A DNA stretch of 64,000 nt from an uncultured Lachnospiraceae bacterium (lineage in GTDB: Bacteria; Bacillota; Clostridia; Lachnospirales; Lachnospiraceae), in the NCBI GenBank assembly GCA_944383545.1, contig CALWPY010000010.1:1-64000 (forward strand), given 5' to 3'. The translations under genes and the position numbers were made by a program. Shown here in pieces: positions 56,395 to 64,000 of this stretch (position 1 is its first letter; each line of letters begins with the position of its first letter). The notes under the pieces were generated by a model, which saw nothing but the letters and a program-made list of their open reading frames with translations, ran no database searches and was not told the origin of the DNA.

Positions 56395-56936
56395 TATAAA
56401 ACCTCCAATCTTAAGATCTCCATAACCGTGTTGGATTTTGGTAATTCATACGCATATTCCGCAACTAAAGTCATATCCAACTCATGAACAATTCTTCTAT
56501 AACTCGCAATTATTTCTTTATAAAAATCAAAAGAAAATTTTCTTTTATTTCGTATCAATTCCACAAGAAGACGCTCTTTATCATAAATCACAATATCCAC
56601 ACCATCATAATTCATCTTGGTTTTTCCCATGTCAAAGGCTTTGCTATTTTCATAAAATTGCTTCACCCTTTCATCACTGATTTTTCTTGTGTTTTTCGGT
56701 GTGGCAACATAATAAAAATCAGGTATGGTATCCGTTAAACCATAATAATAAAAGGCACTATTCAGCGTAATAATTGCATTGGGATATTTCTTAGAAATAA
56801 TCTCCAGCTCCGGTACATATCTCTTATCTGAATAGATTCCCTTTTCTTTTACATACAGTTCCCCTTCTTGAACATGTTTTTTTATTTTATAATCTGTTCC
56901 ATATTTTTCCAAACATTCCTGATATGATAGTAACAT
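56394..56936 (-). CDS. abiEi: AbiEi-type antitoxin/regulator
   Basis: 180 residues. YVKEKGIYSDKRYVPELEII, IITLNSAFYYYGLTDTIPDF and DIVIYDKERLLVELIRNKRK are typical of Abi_C/AbiEi antitoxin proteins, which repress their own promoter through an N-terminal winged HTH. The N-terminal region (LLSYQECLEKYGTDYKIKK) is the probable DNA-binding part. Operator dyads flank the promoter upstream. Confidence 0.82.
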   Translation of the reverse strand: MLLSYQECLEKYGTDYKIKKHVQEGELYVKEKGIYSDKRYVPELEIISKKYPNAIITLNSAFYYYGLTDTIPDFYYVATPKNTRKISDERVKQFYENSKAFDMGKTKMNYDGVDIVIYDKERLLVELIRNKRKFSFDFYKEIIASYRRIVHELDMTLVAEYAYELPKSNTVMEILRLEVL

Positions 56937-56961
56937 TTTTCTTCACCTTCTTTCAACAAAA

Positions 56962-57082
56962 TGCAGGTATTAAAACATTTTTTACCTACATTTACTCAAA
57001 TTATACCATATAATGAAACATAGTCAAGATGTAATGTGAATTTTTAAAGGGAATGTAGGTATTTTTTTGTTTTTTACCTACA
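56962..57082 (-). promoter_or_regulatory. abiE promoter flanked by twin operators
   Basis: Promoter TTGACT (57022-57027), 16 bp, TATAAT with a TGG extension (57000-57005), minus strand. Two dyads of identical geometry, TGTAGGTA-N13-TACCTACA, lie at 56962-56990 (one mismatch) and 57054-57082. This layout fits cooperative autorepression by AbiEi. Confidence 0.8.
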
Positions 57083-57215
57083 CTCCCTTTAATATCATTT
57101 CTCATATTCACTCTATACTTATCCTTCATATATTTTAAGTATTTCCAGTTTTTACATATTTTTTGAACGCTCTATCATATGTATACATCCCACTCTCGCA
57201 GGATGCCGGTAATCC

Positions 57216-57410
57216 TTATGCCGCCTTCTCAAACCGCTTCAGAAATCTTCTCGCATAAGCCTCATACCGAAGTCTTTTTCCTTCTGCATCATCACACCAA
57301 GTTTCCGGTTCGTACTGAATCTCTACGGCGATGTCTCGCAAAACCTGTGCTCCGTACTTCTCCATCATCTCAGCCAGGAATGTGCAGCAGCGTTCAAATT
57401 CCTTGTTCAA
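57216..57410 (-). CDS. Small mobile-element protein
   Basis: 64 residues from a TTG start with GGAGG six bases upstream (NKEFERCCTFLAEMMEKYGA, LRYEAYARRFLKRFE). Short proteins like this are common in clostridial integrative elements. The frame extends upstream, but no ribosome site supports it. Function unknown. Confidence 0.6.
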   Translation of the reverse strand: MNKEFERCCTFLAEMMEKYGAQVLRDIAVEIQYEPETWCDDAEGKRLRYEAYARRFLKRFEKAA

Positions 57411-57645
57411 AACTTCCCTCCTTCCATAATCGCTTCTGCATCTTTTCGTCCGATAAGTCATCTATGACTTCTTGTCTTAATGATACAACTATGAATTGGA
57501 AAAAGCAATGATTCCGGCGAGAAAAAATTTCCTAAGTCATTTAAATTTCTTTAGGTGTCTTTTGCTAGATACGCATTTTGTATATCCATCGCAAAATGCA
57601 TCTAGTTAGGGGCAAAATCCCCTAAAACCCTGGATATTTATATAG

Positions 57646-57823
57646 GTGTGTCACTTTTTGACACACTTTTTGAAAAAGTACGCCACTTTTTGACACACCT
57701 TTTGGAAAAGTGCTCCACTTTTTGGCACACCTTTTTTAAAGATAATTTTTTGCGCCTTGGATGGTGTGTCACTTTTTGACACACCTTTTGAAAAATGGCT
57801 CCACTTTTTGACACACCTTTTTA
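57646..57823. repeat. Five iteron-like repeats, 32-bp period
   Basis: CACTTTTTG(A/G)CACAC begins at 57652, 57684, 57716, 57770 and 57802: steps of 32, 32, 54 and 32 bp. Copies 1 and 4 extend to GGTGTGTCA-CTTTT-TGACACAC(C/T), a perfect or near-perfect hairpin. The stretch 57462-57645 before it has no gene. It could be a replication or transfer origin, or a partition site, of the mobile island. Confidence 0.7.
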
Positions 57824-57854
57824 CAAGAACAAATTTCCTTCAAAAAAAGAATTC

Positions 57855-57938
57855 ATAATTTACATTATGAGAAGTTCGCCGATGGAACAGTGAAATGCAT
57901 TGAAGATGAGATACCGTTTGAAGTGCCGGAAGGGTGGG
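57855..57938 (+). repeat. 84-bp inverted repeat, left copy
   Basis: Reads identically to the minus strand of 62044-62127, starting ATAATTTACATTATGAGAAG and ending GGAAGGGTGGG. It lies at the start of the first TRD in both cassette A and hsdS. Confidence 0.85.
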
Positions 57939-58591
57939 AATGGTGTAGATTTGGTAGTGTTGTTACTTTGATGAGCGGGACAACGTATCCTGCGGAGAAA
58001 GAACTTCTATCTGGAACTCGTTTGTATGTAAAAGTAGGAGATATGAATCTTCCAGGGAACGAATATGAAATCAGTACATCCTCACGCTATCTTGATGAAT
58101 ATAATATTTCGCATTTGATACCAGTTAATAGTGTCATTTTTCCAAAACGAGGTGGAGCAATCGCAACTAACAAAAAAAAACTTGTACTGCGAGATGAAAT
58201 CCTAATTGATTTGAATACGATGGCATTTACGCCAATTTCACCAGTAAACCTGATGTATTGTTACTACTGGTTTCTTTCTATTGATTTGGGTAAAATCAAT
58301 AGCGGGTCCAGTGTACCGCAAATCAATAACAAAGATATTGAACCTCTTTTGTTCCCAGTTCCTCCTACTTTCGAGCAAGAGCGAATTGTACAGGCTATAG
58401 TTCCTCTATTAGATGCAGAACAAAAGATCAGTGCTGCAGGAGTTGAAGTCACGCAAATAATCAGTCGAGCTAAAGCTAGAATCCTCGACCTTGCTATTCG
58501 TGGTCAGATTGTACCACAAAATCCGGATGACGAGCCAGCTTCTGTACTCTTAGAGCGTATCCGTGCAGAAAAAGAAGAACTGATAAAACAG

Positions 58592-58654
58592 GGTAAAATC
58601 AAGCGAGATAAGAAGGAATCCATCATCTTCCGAGGTGATGATAACTCTTATTAT
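58592..58654 (+). repeat. 63-bp inverted repeat, left copy
   Basis: Identical to the minus strand of 61304-61366 (starts GGTAAAATCAAGCGAG, ends ACTCTTATTAT). It lies just before the second TRD, with imperfect homology continuing toward the central repeat. Confidence 0.85.
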
Positions 58655-59234
58655 CGTTATAAAGGAGAAAAAGAGGTTTGTATTGATGATGATTTACCTT
58701 ATAAACTTCCAGATGGATGGATATGGGCTATATTGCCAGAAGTAGTATTATTTCAAGAAGGTCCAGGTATACTAAAAAAAGATTTCAGAGATGAAGGTAT
58801 TCCTTTAATTCGTATTTCAGGTTTGCAATCTGACAAAGTTCTTTTGGACGGATGTAATTATTTAGATCCTGTTATGGTTGAAAACAAGTGGAAACATTTT
58901 AAACTTGAATTGGGAGATATAATATTGTGTACAAGTGCCTCTATAGGCAAAGCTTCAATTGTTGGTCCAGAAGCTGTGGGGGCAATACCATACACTGGTC
59001 AAATAAGGTTTAAGATGACCCAAGCTCTCATACGAGAATATTTTTTGTATTTTGCTAATTCAAATACTTACCTAAATCAGATTAATCGTATGAAAACAGG
59101 AAATTGCATACAGCATTATGGACCAACACATTTAAAAGAAGTGTATATACCAATACCACCTTTTAAAGAGCAAGAACGAATTATAAAACAAGTAGCTTCA
59201 TTACTTTCATCAATTCATGAAATAGAAGAAAGCA

Positions 59235-60038
59235 TTACCATGTAACAATCTTGTCAATCAAGGACTGCTGCTCTGTGGCAGTCCTTCTTAAATATATTCT
59301 TGTTGTTTCTATACTTTCATGCCCCATAAGGTCTGCAAGCAGAGCAATATCGTTGTATTTTTCCAAGAAATTTTTCGCATATAAATGCCTAAACGAATGT
59401 GGATAGATTACTTTTGAATCTAAACCATATTTATCAGCATAATTCTTAAGTTGCTGTGATATGCCACGTGCGGTAATACGTTCACCGAAACGATTTAAAA
59501 ATAGATACCCAGTTGTGCGTTGTTCTTCTAATAACCATTTCTGTGTTTCTTCCCGAAGCTTCTTTGGAATATACAATCGGCGCAGCTTGCCACCTTTGCT
59601 GTATAGGTCAAAATAACCAAGATTAACATGCTCTATTTTTATACGGATAAGTTCACTTACTCTTGCTCCAGTAGCACCTAAATACCATACAACAAAATAC
59701 CACTGCATATTACCATCTCTTTTCAACTGCTTTTTCAGAAATGTGTAATCTGCATTGCTTACAACATTTTCTAAAAATATTTTCTGCTGAATTTTAACTG
59801 CGCTTAATCGTAATTTGTCCTTTCCAATGTAGTCCAAATACTTGTTGATTGCTTGTATTCTAAGGTTTACGGTTTTAGGTTTGAAAAATTCCATCAAGTA
59901 TCCTTTGTATGCGTGAAGATTCTCAATGTTAAAATCTTTATAATTGGTTATAAAATAGTCTACCGTCCATAAATACACAGAAATCGTATGCTGTGATAGA
60001 TTTTCCTTCTTCAAATAGTCTTCAAATGATTGTTTCAT
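59235..60038 (-). CDS. Tyrosine recombinase (hsdS invertase)
   Basis: 267 residues. N-terminal SAM-like domain (SFEDYLKKENLSQHTISVYL), catalytic Arg in GATGARVSELI, Lys in SKGGKLRRLYIP, HSFRHLYAK, MGHESIETT and Tyr in TRIYLRR: all active-site residues present. ATG at 60038 has GGAGG six bases upstream. It sits between the two silent hsdS cassettes and inside the segments that would invert, as in known type I hsdS inversion systems. Confidence 0.9.
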   Translation of the reverse strand: MKQSFEDYLKKENLSQHTISVYLWTVDYFITNYKDFNIENLHAYKGYLMEFFKPKTVNLRIQAINKYLDYIGKDKLRLSAVKIQQKIFLENVVSNADYTFLKKQLKRDGNMQWYFVVWYLGATGARVSELIRIKIEHVNLGYFDLYSKGGKLRRLYIPKKLREETQKWLLEEQRTTGYLFLNRFGERITARGISQQLKNYADKYGLDSKVIYPHSFRHLYAKNFLEKYNDIALLADLMGHESIETTRIYLRRTATEQQSLIDKIVTW

Positions 60039-60096
60039 TCTGTACCTCCAATTGATGTGAATGTTAGCGAAATTCTTTGTCAATTGAAATTATAAT

Positions 60097-60705
60097 ATGG
60101 TCAAGAATGCTGTTTTCTCTTATTATGAGAAGTTTTTCGATGACAAGGAGCGTTGCATTGACGAAGAACTGTTATTTGAATTACCAAATGGTTGGGAGTG
60201 GTGTAATTTATCTATGATTGGAACTACTAATATTGGACTTACATATCGACCAACAGATATTATTGATGACGGTACGATTGTTTTGCGTTCAAGCAATATA
60301 GTAAATGATAAAATTGATTTAGATGACTTAGTTCGTGTGAAAACCCAAATTAGAGATAATCAGTATGTTCAGCCTAATGATATTTTGATATGTGCAAGAA
60401 ATGGTAGTAAGGCGCTTGTTGGAAAATGTGCTCTTATTGGCAATATGGAAGAGCCAGCATCATTTGGTGCATTTATGGCTGTTTACAGAACAGACTATTA
60501 CAAGTATGTTTTACATTATCTTCGTTCCAATTTGTTTCGCAACGTGTTTAACGATAGCAACTCAACAGCAATTAATCAGCTAACACAAGATATGCTAAAA
60601 AGAGCAGTAATTCCGTTTCCGCCATTTGAAGAACAACAACGAATTGTGGATTTGATAGACAAACTATTATTACAAATAAAGGACATAGAAAGGAGCCTCA
60701 ACTAA
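60097..60705 (+). pseudogene. Silent hsdS cassette B (second TRD only)
   Basis: About 200 codons: FSYYEKFFDDKERCIDEELL, LPNGWEWCNLSMI, a TRD, and IPFPPFEEQQRIVDLIDKLL to the stop. It corresponds to the second half of HsdS. No promoter or ribosome site. CTCTTATTATGAGAAG at 60117-60132 is shared, inverted, with hsdS (61298-61313), so it can be exchanged as a third second-TRD choice. It overlaps hsdS tail-to-tail by 8 bp. Confidence 0.85.
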
Positions 60706-62320
60706 GGCTCTTTTCTATGTTATAAAGTTTGGTATAAAATGAAATTATATAATGCATTATACGCTTTTGCTCTTGAATAGGTGGTAATGGAACAAGTAAC
60801 TGTTTCAATGTCAAAGGCTTTAATTCCTTTTGGTTTGTTGAACCTTCCCCCATTTTTTCTAGTTCACTTTGCAGTGCTTTCAGAAAAATATAAGCATAGT
60901 CCGAATTGATGCAATTGTATGTCCTGATTACCGTAACGTGAGAGTCCGGGACAATAGGAGAATTTTTAATATTGTCTGAAGCTCTATAAATTCCAACTCT
61001 ACCCAAAGTACCTGTACCCGTTGAATTGATAACCGTATCTCCATCTTGCATATATTCATCATCAGAATACTTTTTTAAAGTAGCTTCATCAAGATATAAT
61101 GCTAAACTTATATTTATTCCGTCGTATTTTGTATTACATTTTTGAGCAAAGACAAGTGTATTACCTATATCTGAATATTTAGGAGATTTTCCTCGTTTTA
61201 TTTCCTTTGAACAACAATTTTCAAGCCTGCACCAACTCCAATTATCGGGAACATCAAACGGTATTTCCTCGTCTATACAACGTATTTCATCACCTATCTT
61301 CTCATAATAAGAGTTATCATCACCTCGGAAGATGATGGATTCCTTCTTATCTCGCTTGATTTTACCTTGTTTTATCATTTCTTCTTTTTCTGCACGTATA
61401 CGTTCCAAGAGTACAGATGCTGGCTCGTCATTCGGGTCTTGTGGTACAAGTTTACCACGAATGGCAAGGTCAAGAATTTTTGATTTAGCTACCGACAGAA
61501 TTGTTTGCAAGTTTTCTTTTTCCATTTGTAATTTTTCTACATGGACAAGTGCTTTTTGAACCGCTTGAACAATGCGTTCCTGTTCATAAGTAGGCGGCAG
61601 GATGCAAAGATAGTTCATTGCTGTTGATATTGTAATAGTATCAACGGTTGTTCCCTTAGAGTTATCTTTCATTTGTGCTTGAATAAAGCTGGATTCAAGT
61701 AATATACGTGCGAATTCAGAATGCACAGCTCCAGTTCTATTCTCGAAACATAAAACACTTGCATCTTTGTAGTAAAAACGATCGTTAGATTTCACAATAT
61801 AAACCTTACCGATAGTCCCCACACCTGAAACCATTAAGTCACCTGGTTGTGGTACTCCATAGTCTCTGCTGAGAGAAACAAAATGCTCCTCTGAAATAAA
61901 AAGTTCGTTGTCTACAAAGCCATTATCGGATAACTTAACAATTTCACGTGCTCTATAAAAAGGAATCCCCGCCGTTTTCCATTCAGATTGAAGGACGCGT
62001 TTACTCGAACAAACATTGAAAATGTTTTTGAGCCTTGTCCACGCCCACCCTTCCGGCACTTCAAACGGTATCTCATCTTCAATGCATTTCACTGTTCCAT
62101 CGGCGAACTTCTCATAATGTAAATTATCCTCACCCACAAAGATAATTGTATCATTCTTAATATCCTTAGCTTTCAGCTTTCCTTCTTTCACCATCTGCTT
62201 TTTCTGCTCACGGATACGCTCCAGTAATACAGATGCCGGTTCATCATTCGGATCCTGTGGAACTAATTTACCACGAATAGCAAGGTCAAGAATTTTTTGT
62301 CTTAATGCTTTTGTATCCAT
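60698..62320 (-). CDS. hsdS: Type I restriction specificity subunit HsdS
   Basis: 540 residues: N-terminal helical conserved region (KILDLAIRGKLVPQDPNDEP), TRD1 from about 85, EQERIVQAVQKAL, central repeat with the same KILDLAIRGKLVPQDPNDEP, then TRD2 and C-terminal IQEQKRIMHYIISF. Each TRD reads half of a bipartite site. The start overlaps the hsdM stop (TAATG). It carries the inverted-repeat mates for both silent cassettes, so this sequence is one of several possible forms. Confidence 0.93.
   Translation of the reverse strand: MDTKALRQKILDLAIRGKLVPQDPNDEPASVLLERIREQKKQMVKEGKLKAKDIKNDTIIFVGEDNLHYEKFADGTVKCIEDEIPFEVPEGWAWTRLKNIFNVCSSKRVLQSEWKTAGIPFYRAREIVKLSDNGFVDNELFISEEHFVSLSRDYGVPQPGDLMVSGVGTIGKVYIVKSNDRFYYKDASVLCFENRTGAVHSEFARILLESSFIQAQMKDNSKGTTVDTITISTAMNYLCILPPTYEQERIVQAVQKALVHVEKLQMEKENLQTILSVAKSKILDLAIRGKLVPQDPNDEPASVLLERIRAEKEEMIKQGKIKRDKKESIIFRGDDNSYYEKIGDEIRCIDEEIPFDVPDNWSWCRLENCCSKEIKRGKSPKYSDIGNTLVFAQKCNTKYDGINISLALYLDEATLKKYSDDEYMQDGDTVINSTGTGTLGRVGIYRASDNIKNSPIVPDSHVTVIRTYNCINSDYAYIFLKALQSELEKMGEGSTNQKELKPLTLKQLLVPLPPIQEQKRIMHYIISFYTKLYNIEKSLS
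61304..61366 (-). repeat. 63-bp inverted repeat, right copy
   Basis: Mate of 58592-58654. The outer end also contains the 16-bp sequence (61298-61313) shared with cassette B. Confidence 0.85.
62044..62127 (-). repeat. 84-bp inverted repeat, right copy
   Basis: Mate of 57855-57938, located at the junction of the N-terminal conserved region and TRD1 of hsdS. Confidence 0.85.
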
Positions 62321-63750
62321 TATTCTTCCACCTCTCCTATAAGTGCTTCCAGCTCGGTTACAGCTTTAGATATGTTCGCTGATTTTTCCTTTATCTGTTC
62401 TAATAACTCTGCCAGAGTATAATCATCCGCCCCGGTATCACTCTTCATCCAAGTAATATCAAGGCTTGTCTTATCTCTTGCCAAAATCTCCTCATAGGTA
62501 AATTTTCTCCATCTACCGTTTGGATTCTCCTCGCTGTATGTTTCTTTACGGGCAGATAAATCACCATCTGCATAGCAAGCTACGAAATCGTCAAAATCCT
62601 CTTTTTTCAATGGATTCGTCTTACCAAAAGAAGGCATATCATTTCTAAGGTCATATATCCATACTTCTTTTGTATTGTCTTTATCAGTCTTTCCTCTTGT
62701 AAAGAAAAGAACATTTGTCTTAACACCCTGAGCATAAAAAATACCGGTAGGCAGTCTAAGGATTGTGTGTAAATTACACTTTTCCATCAAGTCCTTACGA
62801 ATACGCTCACCATCGCCATCTGCGAATAATACATTATCAGGAAGAACCACTGCAGCTCTCGCCTTACCATCAGTATTTAAACTTCTGTAAATATGTTGTA
62901 AAAAGTTCAATTGCTTATTGCTTGTAGGGAAAGTAAAGTCATCTCTGGTTGCACGTTCTCCACCCTTCTTTGTTCCAAATGGTGGATTTGTAAGTACCAC
63001 ATCATACCCCTTCATATCCTTACCGGCATTAGACAAAGTATCTGCAAGCTTAATCTCACCTTCAATGTCATGCAACATTGCATTCATCAATGCAAGTCTA
63101 TGAGTATCATGAACCAACTCACTTCCCGTAAATGCCTCTTCTCTTTCAAATTTTGCTGTATCAGCATCCAATTCGAATAAATCATCAGTATTCTCACGCA
63201 CATACTGACTTGCTGAAATCATAAATCCAAATGTACCACAAGCAGGGTCATTACAACGTTCACCTGGTTGAGGTTTTACCAATCTAGTCATAACATCAAT
63301 TAAAACTCTTGGTGTAAAATACTGACCAGCTCCGGATTTCTTTTCATTCGCATTTTTCTCTAATAACCCTTCATAGAGATTTCCCAATCCCTCTTCACGG
63401 GCAGAAAACCAATCAAGCCCATCAATTGTTGTAATAATCTTCTCAAGATTCTTAGGCTCATCAATATTAGTTGCTGAACCCTGATAAATCTCACGCACAC
63501 GACCGGTACAGTTCTCACCCAGATGATTTAATAACTCCTTATAAAACTTTTTCAGTTCCACACCACTCTTAGATTTTAAAACATCCCAGCGATAACCTTC
63601 CGGAATCTGCGCTTCTGCTCCTGTTTCTTTTGCCATTTTTAAGAACAAAATATATGTGAGCTCCGTTACATATTGGTGATATGTAATTCCATCATCTCGT
63701 AATACATTACAGAGATTCCAGAGCTTTGATACAATTTCCTGTGTTGTCAT
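62320..63750 (-). CDS. hsdM: Type I DNA methyltransferase subunit HsdM
   Basis: 476 residues of the N6-adenine methyltransferase family. GAGQYFTPRVLIDVMTRLV, motif I DPACGTFGFMISASQYV (Phe where Gly is usual in GTGGF) and motif IV VVLTNPPFGTKKGG. HsdM methylates the site that HsdS recognises and is also needed for cleavage by HsdR. It overlaps hsdS by one base and hsdR by four, so the three form one operon read leftward. Confidence 0.95.
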   Translation of the reverse strand: MTTQEIVSKLWNLCNVLRDDGITYHQYVTELTYILFLKMAKETGAEAQIPEGYRWDVLKSKSGVELKKFYKELLNHLGENCTGRVREIYQGSATNIDEPKNLEKIITTIDGLDWFSAREEGLGNLYEGLLEKNANEKKSGAGQYFTPRVLIDVMTRLVKPQPGERCNDPACGTFGFMISASQYVRENTDDLFELDADTAKFEREEAFTGSELVHDTHRLALMNAMLHDIEGEIKLADTLSNAGKDMKGYDVVLTNPPFGTKKGGERATRDDFTFPTSNKQLNFLQHIYRSLNTDGKARAAVVLPDNVLFADGDGERIRKDLMEKCNLHTILRLPTGIFYAQGVKTNVLFFTRGKTDKDNTKEVWIYDLRNDMPSFGKTNPLKKEDFDDFVACYADGDLSARKETYSEENPNGRWRKFTYEEILARDKTSLDITWMKSDTGADDYTLAELLEQIKEKSANISKAVTELEALIGEVEE

Positions 63751-64000
63751 GCGGTTCTTCCTCCATCATCGTACAGATACTCATTAAGTTCTATTACGAC
63801 ACTTTCTAATTTATTTCCAAATACTTTATTTATCTTTGCAAATCCACCCTGTGACTTAAAACGGCTGTCTTCATCAAAAACCTGTACATTAAGTACTGAT
63901 TCATTCAAAAGATAATCTTCCATACGCTTAATCCAATTTTGCTCCTGCATAGTAAAGGTATGTGCCTTGCGTAATCTATCAACAGCTTTTCTAATTCTTG
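63747..64000 (-). CDS. hsdR: Type I restriction subunit HsdR, C-terminal part
   Basis: The frame is open through the window edge: RIRKAVDRLRKAHTFTMQEQ, then IKRMEDYLLNESVLNVQVFD, FKSQGGFAKINKVFGN. This is the C-terminal helical region of HsdR, which couples to the methylase. The ATG at 63950 is internal, not a start. The helicase and nuclease parts lie beyond the window. Stop overlaps the hsdM start (ATGA). Confidence 0.85.
   Translation of the reverse strand, partial: RIRKAVDRLRKAHTFTMQEQNWIKRMEDYLLNESVLNVQVFDEDSRFKSQGGFAKINKVFGNKLESVVIELNEYLYDDGGRTA

Larger units (their letters stand above)
57855..59245 (+). pseudogene. Silent hsdS cassette A (two target-recognition domains)
   Basis: Opposite to the expressed hsdS, this frame encodes KCIEDEIPFEVPEGWEW, a first TRD, the conserved central repeat ARILDLAIRGQIVPQNPDDE, and a second TRD ending FKEQERIIKQVASLL. 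It lacks the N-terminal 70 codons and has no promoter or ribosome site, so it is a storage copy rather than a decayed gene. It begins with an 84-bp inverted repeat shared with hsdS and contains a second 63-bp one (58592-58654). Its end overlaps the recombinase gene by 11 bp. Confidence 0.88.

Noticed and set aside
57890-59245. Cassette A as an independent functional hsdS gene
   Set aside because: It lacks the N-terminal conserved region, promoter and ribosome site, and begins within the inverted repeat.

Overview
The window looks like chromosome of a low-GC Gram-positive anaerobe, most likely a gut clostridium of the Lachnospiraceae type. The basis is AT-rich DNA, strong AGGAGG ribosome sites, frequent TTG/GTG starts, flavodoxin, nitroreductase and Fe-S aldo-keto reductase genes, and short hairpin repeats scattered between genes. 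No rRNA or tRNA gene was recognised. Nearly all genes lie on the minus strand.

Region 1 (0-14.3 kb) is a decayed hipA-like kinase gene with its HTH partner, followed by a complete type I-B CRISPR-Cas locus. The array has 56 repeats and 55 spacers plus one fossil repeat, an AT-rich leader with a promoter, and a minus-strand operon cas6-cas8b-cas7-cas5-cas3-cas4-cas1-cas2. The operon has a consensus promoter, a roughly 200-nt leader RNA with a 19-bp perfect hairpin, and a cre-like site. Two spacers, one old and one recent, encode the same 11 residues with only synonymous differences, which suggests repeated immunisation against the same gene of related phages.

Region 2 (14.3-27 kb) is metabolism and transport: an arginase-family protein, a PhzF-like protein, two flavodoxin-like proteins, a nitroreductase, an ArsP-like permease with a DUF362 lipoprotein behind a promoter carrying twin operators, two aldo-keto reductases, a second DUF362 protein, and a larB-fecCD-fecE-fecB operon that may import nickel or a metal chelate.

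Region 3 (27-50.4 kb) is an accessory zone with much gene decay: a zinc-type macrodomain hydrolase, Rrf2, an ArsC-AlkD fusion, a DUF2262 protein, a SirTM-type sirtuin, several GNATs, LysR, small membrane proteins, and a MerR-controlled ABC exporter. It holds pseudogenes (GNAT start, YfbR-like HD, 23S rRNA methyltransferase tail, HAD, and two one-base frameshifts). It also carries non-coding structures: a 52-53 bp tandem hairpin array at 32.5 kb, a 79-bp hairpin element inserted in a HAD gene, a cluster of palindromes at 43.2 kb, and a 53-bp repeat whose two copies differ by a compensatory base-pair change.

Region 4 (50.4-64 kb) is a defence or mobile island: a large serine recombinase translationally linked to a primase-helicase-PLD protein resembling the TOTE conflict class, an AbiE toxin-antitoxin pair with twin operators, a set of 32-bp iteron-like repeats, and a type I restriction-modification locus (hsdR partial, hsdM, hsdS). 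Next to hsdS are two silent hsdS cassettes and a tyrosine recombinase, bounded by inverted repeats of 84, 63 and 16 bp. This is a specificity-switching hsdS shufflon, the most notable system in the window, with up to six predicted HsdS combinations.
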